The notes: generated by a model not told the origin, from the letters alone. 17,156 bases of DNA from Kiritimatiellia bacterium (GCA_017629455.1 JAGBXE010000264.1:1-17156), one strand, 5' to 3'. Counted from the stretch's first letter, positions 1-8,631 are shown. Numbers and translations: made by a program.

Positions 1-921
1 TTCAAGGTCGATCTTCGGGCGCTTACCTGCTGCGGGGAACGTATAGATAAGCGTATCCTGCATCGGGAACACGAAGGGATTCCAGCCCTCGACATCTTTG
101 ATTTTAACTTCCGTTGGAAGCCCAAGGTCGAAGAACCTGTGCATCGTATCCATCGTATGTGCGCCCCAATCGCCAAGGCAGCCATTACCGAAATCGTACC
201 ACGAACGCCACTCGCCCTGAACGTAATCCTTGGAATAATCATGCCACGCAGCTGTGCCGAGCCAAGTATCCCAGTCAAGGTTCTTAGGCTGCTCTTCGCC
301 AGTAGGGAACTTGGTGACATTGCCATTCCACTTGTGCCAACGACGCGGCGAATTCATGTGCGCTACAAGGCGTGTAAGCTTGGAAACGTCGATTATGCCC
401 TTTTCGACATAGTGCTTAAACTGATGGTAGTTATAACCAGAATGGCCCTGGTTGCCCATCTGCGCTACGACGCCATACTTGCGCTCGGCAGCCATAAGCA
501 ACTCGCACTCTTCAAACGTATGAGCAAGAGGCTTTTCAGAGAAGACCGCAAAGCCACGGCGCATTGCATCCATAAGAGCCGGGAAGTGTGAGAAGTCGGG
601 CGTACTGACAACAACAGCATCAGCCTTGCCTTCGACCCAATCGAGCATCTTGCGGAAATCAGTAAAACGCTTTACCGAAGGATACTTGGAAAGCATCTGC
701 TGGCACTGCTTGCCCTCAAGATCGGTATCGCAGAACGCGACAAACTCCGTAAGCCCAGTGCGCTCAAAGCAACGCATAACACCTGCGGCGCGATTACCAA
801 TACCAACGCAGGCTAGGCGGACTTTATCGCGACCAAAAGTGGCGCACCCAGGCAGGAAAGGAAAGGCCCCTGCAGCAAGTGCCGCCTTCATAAAATGACG
901 TCTTGACGTGTTGATATTCAT
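1..921 (-). CDS. Gfo/Idh/MocA-family oxidoreductase, Tat-exported lipoprotein (partial)
   Basis: Open from an ATG at 921 to the left edge (307 codons, C-terminus missing). The N-terminus carries a twin-arginine motif (SRRHFMK, residues 6-12), a short hydrophobic stretch and a lipobox-like LPGC (Cys26), so the protein is predicted to be exported folded and lipid-anchored. The Rossmann nucleotide-binding loop VGIGNRAAG is at residues 39-47. The family EKP motif (EKPLAH, 129-134) follows, with MGNQGH at 155-160 and GDWGAHTMD at 250-258, the last two typical of the secreted PVC-type branch. Family members are NAD(P)-dependent sugar or cyclitol dehydrogenases; the substrate cannot be told. The EKP motif argues against the related GH109 glycosidases. 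An AAGGGG ribosome-binding site lies about 7 bases before the ATG. It has its own promoter and follows the RluA-type gene by 90 bases. Confidence 0.9.
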   Translation of the reverse strand, partial: MNINTSRRHFMKAALAAGAFPFLPGCATFGRDKVRLACVGIGNRAAGVMRCFERTGLTEFVAFCDTDLEGKQCQQMLSKYPSVKRFTDFRKMLDWVEGKADAVVVSTPDFSHFPALMDAMRRGFAVFSEKPLAHTFEECELLMAAERKYGVVAQMGNQGHSGYNYHQFKHYVEKGIIDVSKLTRLVAHMNSPRRWHKWNGNVTKFPTGEEQPKNLDWDTWLGTAAWHDYSKDYVQGEWRSWYDFGNGCLGDWGAHTMDTMHRFFDLGLPTEVKIKDVEGWNPFVFPMQDTLIYTFPAAGKRPKIDLE

Positions 922-1011
922 TATGCATCCCCTTGTTTTTAGAGTAAAGCCTTTGTGGTAGCACACAGCGCGCTACAACGAGTACCGTATTATACCAAAA
1001 AACGTAGTATT
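922..1011 (-). promoter_or_regulatory. Extended -10 promoter and leader of the oxidoreductase gene
   Basis: On the minus strand a perfect TATAAT (994-989) is preceded by TGG, giving the extended -10 form TGnTATAAT. The hexamer 17 bases further up (GAGTAG) is a poor -35 and overlaps the stop codon of the upstream gene. Expected transcription start is near 982, giving a leader of about 60 bases. The leader contains a short hairpin (958-976; 7-bp stem including one G-U pair, 5-base loop) and ends in the AAGGGG ribosome-binding site. Upstream of the -10, GTAG-AATA-CTAC followed by G and six T could be a very weak terminator for the preceding gene. Confidence 0.55.
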
Positions 1012-1962
1012 CTACTCCCGCGCACTACGCAAATCAGCCCAATCAGGCAATTGGGTTCTGATCTCTACAGGATCACCTGAAATAGGGTGATTAAAGGCCG
1101 CGGCATACGAATGTAAACAATGCCCCTTCTGGCCCTCGATAGCAAACGCCCCGTAAAGACGATCGTTGATAATGTGCATGCCTGCCATGGCAAGTTGAGC
1201 ACGTATCTGATGGGTGACACCAGTATAAATAACAACCTCTATGAGCGTGCGCTCCTCGGCTCCGCAAAACGTGTGCCCGATAGGCCTAAATTCAGTAACC
1301 GCGTGCATTGGTTTAAGCTTTGCACGCTCTGCCGGCGAAAGGCGGTTACGCTCAAAGTCTATCATGCGGCAGTATGGTAGCTGCGGATCGTGCACAAGAT
1401 CGTTCTCAAGAGTTCCGCCGACTGCTACAGCGCCTTCCACTAGCGCCAGATACGTTTTGCGGACCGTGTGCTGAGAAAACTGCTCGCGCATACGCTCAAA
1501 GGCATGAGATGAGCGAGCAACAAGAACGAGCCCGGAAGTATCGGCGTCAATCCTATGAACAGCTCCTGCCATCAAGGGGCTGTCGCCCACTTCACGACAT
1601 TCGGGGTACGCTGAAACAACGGCGTTCATCAGCGTTCCTGTTTCGCGGCAAGTAAGTGGCTGAACTGGCATTGAAGAGGGTTTATCAAACGCGAGTAAAG
1701 CCTCGTCTTCAAAAAGAGGCGAAGGACAAACGCCGAATGGCTTTACACGATTATCCGACGACTCCATCAGCTTAACAACGCTAACCAAATCGCCTTTGCG
1801 AAGTTTGCGCCCCTTGTCGGTACGGCAGCCGCCAACAAGGACAAGGCCTAAACTTATCGCCTCGCGCACGAATGCGCGCGATGAGGAGGGAAATTCACGA
1901 AGAACGGCGGCGTCCAACCGAACGCCGCCCTCTTGCACGATAAACTCTTTATTTTCTACCAA
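1012..1962 (-). CDS. RluA-family rRNA/tRNA pseudouridine synthase
   Basis: A 316-residue cytoplasmic enzyme converting uridine to pseudouridine in structured RNA, most likely 23S rRNA. An S4-like RNA-binding domain covers about residues 13-65. The catalytic domain follows, with the signature HRIDADTSG (136-144) and catalytic Asp139, then KTYLALVEG (169-177) and the C-terminal motif GVTHQIRAQLAMAGMH. The length is normal for RluA/RluC/RluD; the exact target base cannot be told. The first possible start in frame is a TTG at 1962: the frame stays open upstream but offers no ATG, GTG or TTG back into the lipoprotein gene. No strong ribosome-binding site is visible, so translation may depend on coupling to the lipoprotein gene 32 bases upstream. 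The stop is TAG. It appears to be the last gene of the coiled-coil/lipoprotein operon. Confidence 0.9.
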   Translation of the reverse strand: MVENKEFIVQEGGVRLDAAVLREFPSSSRAFVREAISLGLVLVGGCRTDKGRKLRKGDLVSVVKLMESSDNRVKPFGVCPSPLFEDEALLAFDKPSSMPVQPLTCRETGTLMNAVVSAYPECREVGDSPLMAGAVHRIDADTSGLVLVARSSHAFERMREQFSQHTVRKTYLALVEGAVAVGGTLENDLVHDPQLPYCRMIDFERNRLSPAERAKLKPMHAVTEFRPIGHTFCGAEERTLIEVVIYTGVTHQIRAQLAMAGMHIINDRLYGAFAIEGQKGHCLHSYAAAFNHPISGDPVEIRTQLPDWADLRSARE

Positions 1963-1994
1963 AGACTTTGAGCTATACCTGACGGCAGGAAAAC

Positions 1995-2162
1995 TTACTC
2001 GTACCTGTCCATAAGAGTTGGAGCAATAGGAGCAATGCCTTCCCAGTTCTTATTAGACGCCCATGGAAGCTCTGTATCTTCAGCCGTGTCGGCAATACAG
2101 CCAGACAGAATCGACGCGCCAACTACTGCAGCAAGAATGGCCGCAATACGCTTTAGCTTCAT
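1995..2162 (-). CDS. Small lipoprotein, 55 residues, function unknown
   Basis: The ATG at 2162 gives a typical type II signal peptide: basic n-region MKLKR, a hydrophobic core, and a lipobox LSGC with Cys22 as the predicted lipidated residue. The mature part is only about 34 residues and contains LPW and NWEG. Residue +2 is Ile, not Asp, which would favour outer-membrane sorting under the E. coli rule. GAGG lies 11 bases before this ATG. Two in-frame ATGs upstream (2183 and 2189) would add 7 or 9 residues; the one at 2189 overlaps the stop of the upstream gene as TAATG, so translation is probably coupled whichever start is used. I do not recognise the family. Position between a membrane coiled-coil gene and a pseudouridine synthase gives no clear role beyond the envelope. 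Confidence 0.75.
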   Translation of the reverse strand: MKLKRIAAILAAVVGASILSGCIADTAEDTELPWASNKNWEGIAPIAPTLMDRYE

Positions 2163-2188
2163 GATTTGCCCGACCTCGCGCATCGCCA

Positions 2189-3325
2189 TTAGTCGGCGAA
2201 GACGATATCGCCCTTGGCCATCTTGGCCTGCTCCCAAGCACCAAGAATATCGCAGACAACGTAATTCTTGCCCTTGACTTCCTGACGCAGACGGACGCGG
2301 CCAACAAACTCGCCAGCTTCACCGGAATAACCAGTGCGCTTGATGCCGAGCTCGATTGCAGGAAGAGGACGATCAAGATTTTCGCCCTTCATCTCTTTCA
2401 TAGCCTCGTCGGAGAACTTGATGATAGCAAACATATTCTCGTTGTCGGCCATAATGATACTGCCCTTCTCGCCAACGGCGAGCGACTTAACAGCAACACC
2501 TGCACCAGCCGACTTAGCACCCTGCGTCTGAATGGAATCCTTAAGCATCTTGCGCAAGCTGTCGATGAGCTGCTTAGCCTTAGCCGTTTCTTCCTTGGCA
2601 GCTTCGGTCTCGTCCTTGGCGGTGGTAACCTCGTCCTTGAGCGACGAAATCTCGCCATTGAGCTCTTCGACCTGAGCCTTGATCTTCGTGATCTGGTTTT
2701 CAAGATCGGCCTTCTCGCCTTCGAGACGAGTCATCTTTTCCTTCTGCTCAACGATCGTAACCTTATCCTGCCTTGCTTCGGGCTTGAGCTTATTGATCTC
2801 AGCGATCGCACTTTCAAGTTTGCCGCGCAAATCAGCAAGCGCCGCGCGAGCAGTGTTGAGACGGCCCTGCTGAGCCTTAGCAGAATCGAACAACTTGCTC
2901 AAAAGCTCATCTTCCGTACCCTTGCCGCGCTTGAGGGGCTCGTTACCATCCATAACGGGCTTACCTTCAAAGTCGAGCACGTAAACTGTGCGCAGCTGCT
3001 TGCGCTCGGCCATACCATCCCAGTTGTACGTATCAAGGTTTGCCTGTTCAAGAGAAGCTTGGTAATCCTCAAGCACATTCTCCATGTCGGGAGAATCGAC
3101 AAGCCTTGCCTCAACGGGAGAAGCGTCCTTCTTAATTTCAAAGACGGCACTCTTATCTGGCTCCTTGGCCTCAATCGTGCGCGCAATACGAACGAAGTAA
3201 TCTTCTTGCATTCTATTGCGATCGGTCAGCTCGGAACGCTTGGCGTTCAACTGCAATTCAAAAAACAACCCAGCGCCCGCGAGCGCGAGAAACACGTAAA
3301 CGAGAACGTGCAAGACTTTATTCAT
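2189..3325 (-). CDS. Membrane-anchored coiled-coil protein of unknown function
   Basis: A 378-residue protein with an N-terminal hydrophobic segment (about residues 4-24: VLHVLVYVFLALAGAGLFF) that looks like an uncleaved signal anchor. A soluble region follows to about residue 140, then a long heptad-rich stretch rich in Lys, Glu and Ala (about 145-265, including ELNGEISSLKDEV) predicted as coiled coil. The C-terminal domain (about 275-378) looks beta-rich with alternating hydrophobics, ending GRVRLRQEVKGKNYVVCDI and GDIVFAD. The layout suggests an envelope spacer or scaffold with most of the chain outside the cytoplasm; I do not recognise a named family. The ATG is preceded by ATAGGTC and, further up, AGAGGG. 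It is the first gene of a three-gene operon and overlaps the next frame by TAATG. Confidence 0.85.
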   Translation of the reverse strand: MNKVLHVLVYVFLALAGAGLFFELQLNAKRSELTDRNRMQEDYFVRIARTIEAKEPDKSAVFEIKKDASPVEARLVDSPDMENVLEDYQASLEQANLDTYNWDGMAERKQLRTVYVLDFEGKPVMDGNEPLKRGKGTEDELLSKLFDSAKAQQGRLNTARAALADLRGKLESAIAEINKLKPEARQDKVTIVEQKEKMTRLEGEKADLENQITKIKAQVEELNGEISSLKDEVTTAKDETEAAKEETAKAKQLIDSLRKMLKDSIQTQGAKSAGAGVAVKSLAVGEKGSIIMADNENMFAIIKFSDEAMKEMKGENLDRPLPAIELGIKRTGYSGEAGEFVGRVRLRQEVKGKNYVVCDILGAWEQAKMAKGDIVFAD

Positions 3326-3368
3326 GACCTATAAACCCTCTAATTACCTTGGTAACTTGTTGTTGCGA

Positions 3369-3397
3369 ATAATACACAATTTTTCCGTTTTGCGCAA
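3369..3397 (-). promoter_or_regulatory. Probable sigma-70 promoter of the coiled-coil operon
   Basis: On the minus strand TATTAT (3374-3369, five of six matches to TATAAT) lies 17 bases downstream of TTGCGC (3397-3392, TTG conserved). The -35 box is part of the palindrome TTGCGCAA. The predicted start near 3362 leaves a leader of about 37 bases before the ATG at 3325. It sits in the 123-base gap between the sigma-54 activator gene and this operon. No convincing intrinsic terminator is visible in the rest of that gap. Confidence 0.45.
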
Positions 3398-3448
3398 GTG
3401 CGAATGGTAATTTTCCAAAGATTGTCTAAACCCGGAAAAAGCCATAGT

Positions 3449-4966
3449 CTACACAATTCCTGCTTTTTTAAGCCTATATGTCATCATACGCGGCGAAACG
3501 CCTAGCTCGCGCCCGGCTGCGCTTTTGCTGCCGCCGTTGCGCCGCAATGCCTCGGTGAGCACTCGGCGCTCAAACTCCGCTATCTGCCCGTCGAGCGTCG
3601 CAGCCGCCCCGTCGGACGCTTCCATGTCGACATAAAGACCGCCCGATTGCATTGCCGGAGGCAGATTATAGCCCCTAATACAATCGTCTTTCGCGGTGAG
3701 GACAGCACGCTCAATTGAGTTTTCGAGCTCTCTTACATTGCCAGGCCACGAGTACGCCTGAAGCATATTTGCCGCTGTCGGCGAAAAGCGCGCGACGGGT
3801 TTTGCGTATTTAAGGCGCATCTTCGTTAGGAAATGCTGCGCCAATATTATAACGTCATTGGCGCGCTCCGACAAAGGCGGCATATCAATAGGAAACACCG
3901 AAAGCCTGTAATAGAGATCTTCGCGGAAAAGCTTGCGCTCCATCAGCTCTTCAAGATTGCGGCTCGTAGCCGCTATAAAACGCACATCGCTGGTAAGTTC
4001 ATCGTTTGAACCAACCCTACTGAACGTACGCTCTTGAAGGAACCTAAGGAGCTTCACCTGCACAGGCACGGACAAGTCGCCGATTTCATCTAAGAAAAGC
4101 GTTCCTCCGTCGGCTGCTTCTGCGCGGCCTATGCGGCGCTCGCGCGCATCGGTGAATGCGCCCTTCTCGTGGCCAAAGAGCTCCGACTCAATAAGCGACT
4201 CTGGAAGAGCTGCGCAATTCAAAACAATAAAAGGCTTATCCGCTCTACGTGACAACCCTTGAATCGCGCGCGCGGCAAGTTCTTTACCTGTGCCGCTAGC
4301 GCCCCTTATAAGAACAGTCGCATCGCTGGGCGCAACTTGACGGATCTGCTCGTACACCTCACGCATGCGAGGAGAATTACCAACGAGCCCTCCGGGGTTG
4401 CCGGTAAACATTCCGCGCAATTCACGGTTCTCGCTACGCAAAGCCTCATACTCGGCAAGCTGCTCGCGAAAGACAGACGCCGCCTCTGCGCAAAGGTTTG
4501 CAATAATTTCAAGAAGCGCCACATCGCGAGCAAGCGAACCAGTATCGCCCGTCATCTCGCGGTCGACAGAAAGTGTGCCAATAACCTGGCCTCCGTGAAC
4601 TAGCGGCACACAGACAAAAGAAAGAGGCTCGTCAAAGCGCCTTACGCGCGTTCTATTTAGAAAGCGTTTATCTTTGCGCACATCAAAGACAACTTCTGCG
4701 CGGCCGGTCTTGGCAACGATTCCAGTAACGCCTTCACCTAGCCGATAACGCCCTAACGCGCGGGCTTCTGAATTAAGTTCGCTTGCAGAAGCTTCAATCC
4801 GAAGTTCGTCACCTTCAAGCAAAGTGAAAGTGCCACGGAGCATACCCATAGTCCTCTCGAGGATTTCAATTACCTCCTCAAGAAGCTTATGCACATCGCG
4901 TTCGCGCACAACAGCCGAAGCTATCTCGCGCAGAACGGCAATCTCCGATGACACTTTCGTCTTCAT
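3449..4966 (-). CDS. GAF-domain sigma-54-dependent transcriptional activator (NifA/NtrC-type)
   Basis: A 505-residue cytoplasmic enhancer-binding protein. An N-terminal GAF sensor domain (about residues 12-170; motif RLGEGVTGIVAKTGR) resembles that of NifA. A short linker leads to the AAA+ core: Walker A GASGTGKE (222-229), sigma-54 contact loop GAFTDA (269-274), Walker B TLFLDEIGD (289-297), arginine-finger region FREDLYYRL (347-355) and WPGNVRELE. A Fis-type helix-turn-helix closes the protein (about 475-502; GSKSAAGRELGVSPRMM). There is no receiver domain, so control is probably by ligand binding to GAF. The loop reads GAFTDA instead of GAFTGA. The ATG at 4966 is chosen because the domain begins just after it; the frame stays open upstream into gdhA and no good ribosome-binding site precedes it. 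It lies 52 bases after gdhA, so gdhA is the likely target or co-regulated gene. The stop is TAG. Confidence 0.92.
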   Translation of the reverse strand: MKTKVSSEIAVLREIASAVVRERDVHKLLEEVIEILERTMGMLRGTFTLLEGDELRIEASASELNSEARALGRYRLGEGVTGIVAKTGRAEVVFDVRKDKRFLNRTRVRRFDEPLSFVCVPLVHGGQVIGTLSVDREMTGDTGSLARDVALLEIIANLCAEAASVFREQLAEYEALRSENRELRGMFTGNPGGLVGNSPRMREVYEQIRQVAPSDATVLIRGASGTGKELAARAIQGLSRRADKPFIVLNCAALPESLIESELFGHEKGAFTDARERRIGRAEAADGGTLFLDEIGDLSVPVQVKLLRFLQERTFSRVGSNDELTSDVRFIAATSRNLEELMERKLFREDLYYRLSVFPIDMPPLSERANDVIILAQHFLTKMRLKYAKPVARFSPTAANMLQAYSWPGNVRELENSIERAVLTAKDDCIRGYNLPPAMQSGGLYVDMEASDGAAATLDGQIAEFERRVLTEALRRNGGSKSAAGRELGVSPRMMTYRLKKAGIV

Positions 4967-4999
4967 GCGCGATATGATAGCAAAAAATCGCGCATGAAG
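4961..4999 (-). repeat. 13-bp inverted repeat covering the activator start codon, with 10-codon leader ORF
   Basis: Perfect arms 4961-4973 (CTTCATGCGCGAT on the plus strand) and 4987-4999 (ATCGCGCATGAAG) flank a 13-base loop. The downstream arm, in the direction of transcription, contains the activator's ATG (4966-4964). The upstream arm contains an ATG (4995) opening a 10-codon ORF that ends with TGA at 4965-4963, overlapping the activator start as ATGA. In mRNA the start codon would sit in a strong stem, while in DNA the repeat could be an operator. No U-tract follows, so it is not an intrinsic terminator of gdhA. Confidence 0.8.
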
Positions 5000-5018
5000 G
5001 ATAGCGAAGATAAAGCTA

Positions 5019-6395
<1,377 letters not shown>

Positions 6396-6456
6396 TTAGT
6401 CCTTGATTCTTTTACGTAGCCAGAGAAAATACCGCCTCTGACATTTCTGCTTTTAC

Positions 6457-6472
6457 TGCAAAAACCGTGCCA
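6457..6472 (-). promoter_or_regulatory. Sigma-54 (-24/-12) promoter of gdhA
   Basis: The minus strand reads TGGCACGGTTTTTGCA, an exact match to the core consensus TGGCACG-N4-TTGCW, followed by GTA, which also fits. Taking the GC of TTGC as -13/-12 puts the transcription start near 6446, about 60 bases before the gdhA ATG. It lies in the intergenic region, in the right orientation, upstream of an operon that itself encodes a sigma-54 activator. Confidence 0.9.
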
Positions 6473-6514
6473 ACTGCGTTTCAGCAAGGTTTGACATACA
6501 AAAAGGCGTAAGGT

Positions 6515-6563
6515 TTTACATTTTGTGTAAATGAGGAAAAATTTCCTTTACGATTATTGTAAA
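6515..6563 (-). promoter_or_regulatory. Twin palindromic upstream activator sites for the gdhA sigma-54 promoter
   Basis: Two 17-bp palindromes share the form TTTAC-N7-GTAAA: 6515-6531 (TTTACATTTTGTGTAAA) and 6547-6563 (TTTACGATTATTGTAAA). Their centres are 32 bp apart, close to three helical turns, and lie about 77 and 109 bp upstream of the predicted start. That is the usual range for enhancer sites of sigma-54 activators. I saw no other copy of this element in the window. The likely ligand is the Fis-type helix-turn-helix of the activator encoded after gdhA; that link is inferred. Confidence 0.75.
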
Positions 6564-6613
6564 TATCGACACTAACCACCTACAACAATATTACTTTCTT
6601 CTTACCATTAAGT

Positions 6614-6637
6614 ACTTACTTGCAAAGGTACGTAAGT
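6614..6637 (-). repeat. Short inverted repeat after the GH42 gene
   Basis: ACTTAC (6614-6619) and GTAAGT (6632-6637) form six-base arms with a 12-base loop at the stop codon of the GH42 gene. No T-run follows on the minus strand, so it is at best a weak terminator for the glycosidase operon. It does not match the TTTAC-N7-GTAAA spacing of the activator sites nearby. The rest of the 250-base gap between GH42 and gdhA holds the gdhA control region. Confidence 0.25.
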
Positions 6638-8631
6638 TATTTATGAAAAATCACCACATCTAACGGGTTAATCGTCATACGCTGATTATTTATTTTAGGT
6701 TCTCCCAAAAGAAGCTTACCCGATTCAATCGCGATTTCCTGTAGCTCATTACTGTAGTTAACAATAATAACGTAAGGCCCTCGCGTCATGCGAACTACGC
6801 TCAGCGGCAGCTCTTCGCACATCGGCACACCTTCTTTCTTTAAAACCTCAACTACGACATCGCGGGCCAAGTCGTCGGTAAGCGTGCGCGTACAGTAATA
6901 GGCAGCACCCTTGCCGGCACCGCGGCGCGTTAAGAACGGCTTACCTTTGTAGCATCCGCTAGGAAGCGGCAAAATCTCTTGCGCAGTCGTCAACCCCGCA
7001 AGCTCGACATTGCCGCGGCTGAGCGAGCGGCGCTCCGATATCTCAACGCCAAAGAAGTCGGTCATCCCGACCGGGCAGGTCTTGGGATAATAATAGCCGC
7101 CGAGAGGAGAAGCGAAATTAAGCCTGTTGACCGCAACTAAAGCGCCACCCTTCTCGACATACTTTCGTAGCTTCAACTGAACATCCTCGGAAGCGGAAAA
7201 ACAAAGCGGTAGAAACACTACCCGATACTCCTCGAGATTCATATCGCTAGAAAGCTGAACAATATCCGTTTTAACACCGTGTCTATTAAGCGCCGTTAAA
7301 ATGGCACACTCCGTCTCGCGCATCACATCGGGACACTTAAACGTTGCAACTTCGGCAAGAACTGCACCGTAGCTGGCGGCATCGTGCACGATGGCGACAT
7401 CGGCCTTGTCGAAAGGAAGCGCCGCGATCGAATCGGGCAGCGATTTGTACTCTTCCATCTGCTTTTTAATCATGTCATAGATGAAAGTCTTGCGTCCATC
7501 CCACGGCAGAATCGCGCCGTGCGTCTCTTCGCCCGCAACCGACATGCGCCAGCGGAAATACATAACGCTTTCCGCGCCGTGCCCGACCATGAGCCAGAAC
7601 CAGGGCTTCACAAGCTCGAAAGAATAATCAATGTCGGCGTTGAAGCAGAACGCTCCCGTTTCGCCGATCATAAACGGTTTCTGACTCCCCGTAAGCCCCC
7701 GGAACATCGTCCAGGTCCAGCAAGTTCTGCGCAATGCGTCGGCACGTTCTGAAAAGCAATACGTATCAGCCGAGGCGTAGCCGAGATTGCGGAAAAGAAC
7801 GTCAGTGCGAATAATATCCGAGCAGCACGGATTATTCGTTGTTATCCTCCATTTCGGATTCGCCTTACGAAGAATGTCGGCGTGTTCAAGCGCGTAGGAA
7901 AGAACCTGATCGCCCAGAAAACGCACATAATCGCGCCACCATCCGGTGCGCCGGAAATCGATAGGAAGGCGTACATCTTCCCACTTGGTGAAGCGAGCGC
8001 TCCAGAAGCAGCCGTTGAACTCGCGGTTTAGATTTTCGAGCGTTCCGTACCGGCGCTTAAGATCCTCACGATAAGCCTGCTGACAGCCGTTGCAGTGACA
8101 CTCTTTCGTCGCCCCGTAAATACTCAGTTCATTATCGATCTGCCATGTGGTGACAGCCGGATGGTCTTTAAACGCCTCCGCCATCTTTTCTACGATGCGC
8201 CGCGCGAAAAAGCGGAACCGTTTATTGGTAAAGCAAGTACTTTGACGGATGCCGCAACCGGGCTTTGTACCGTCGATGCGAGTTTTTTCCGTTTCAGGAT
8301 AATCCGCCTGCATCCATTTCGGAGTTGCCGCAGTCGGCGTACACATCATCACTTTTACGCCGTACTTTTCACACAGATCAAGAAGCCTTAAATACGGCGC
8401 GAAATTAAAGACGCCTTCCGTAGGCTCGAACTCCGACCAGTTAAACTCGCCGATACGGATAAGATTAATGCCGAGATCGTGCATCATCTTAAGATCCGTC
8501 TCCCAACGTTCCTCGGGCCACGCTTCGGGATAATACGCAACTCCAAAATCTTTCAACCCTGAATTACGCTGAGATGAAAGCGCCGTGAACGCTATCGTAC
8601 AAACTGTTATTGCAAAGATTTTAAATTTCAT
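6637..8631 (-). CDS. Secreted GH42 beta-galactosidase
   Basis: A 664-residue glycoside hydrolase with an N-terminal Sec signal peptide (about residues 1-20, MKFKIFAITVCTIAFTALSS). The GH42 TIM barrel follows: YYPEAWPEERW (33-43), acid/base Glu168 in WQIDNE, and predicted nucleophile Glu324 in FMIGETGAF. The zinc-type cysteines typical of many GH42 enzymes are present as CxCxxC (Cys178, 180, 183), with Cys133 a candidate fourth ligand. After the barrel comes a glutamine-amidotransferase-like trimerisation domain (about 395-560) and a small C-terminal beta domain. It would release terminal beta-galactose, in the periplasm or outside given the signal peptide. AAGG lies 8 bases before the ATG, which is 12 bases downstream of the SGNH ORF's stop, so the two are co-transcribed. 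Confidence 0.95.
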   Translation of the reverse strand: MKFKIFAITVCTIAFTALSSQRNSGLKDFGVAYYPEAWPEERWETDLKMMHDLGINLIRIGEFNWSEFEPTEGVFNFAPYLRLLDLCEKYGVKVMMCTPTAATPKWMQADYPETEKTRIDGTKPGCGIRQSTCFTNKRFRFFARRIVEKMAEAFKDHPAVTTWQIDNELSIYGATKECHCNGCQQAYREDLKRRYGTLENLNREFNGCFWSARFTKWEDVRLPIDFRRTGWWRDYVRFLGDQVLSYALEHADILRKANPKWRITTNNPCCSDIIRTDVLFRNLGYASADTYCFSERADALRRTCWTWTMFRGLTGSQKPFMIGETGAFCFNADIDYSFELVKPWFWLMVGHGAESVMYFRWRMSVAGEETHGAILPWDGRKTFIYDMIKKQMEEYKSLPDSIAALPFDKADVAIVHDAASYGAVLAEVATFKCPDVMRETECAILTALNRHGVKTDIVQLSSDMNLEEYRVVFLPLCFSASEDVQLKLRKYVEKGGALVAVNRLNFASPLGGYYYPKTCPVGMTDFFGVEISERRSLSRGNVELAGLTTAQEILPLPSGCYKGKPFLTRRGAGKGAAYYCTRTLTDDLARDVVVEVLKKEGVPMCEELPLSVVRMTRGPYVIIVNYSNELQEIAIESGKLLLGEPKINNQRMTINPLDVVIFHK

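Noticed and set aside
1..921. GH109-type glycosidase
   Set aside because: GH109 enzymes share the fold and often a Tat signal, but this protein has the oxidoreductase motif EKP, where GH109 members as I know them have a different motif at that position.
4961..4999. Inverted repeat as a rho-independent terminator of gdhA
   Set aside because: The T-run is in the loop, not after the stem, on either strand, and the stem contains the next gene's start codon.
6491..6519. TTGACA on the plus strand as a -35 box
   Set aside because: No gene runs on the plus strand from here, the possible -10 is poor, and the region is explained by the activator sites of gdhA.
6614..6637. Third copy of the activator palindrome
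   Set aside because: The arms are ACTTAC/GTAAGT with a 12-base spacer, not TTTAC-N7-GTAAA, and the repeat overlaps the GH42 stop codon.
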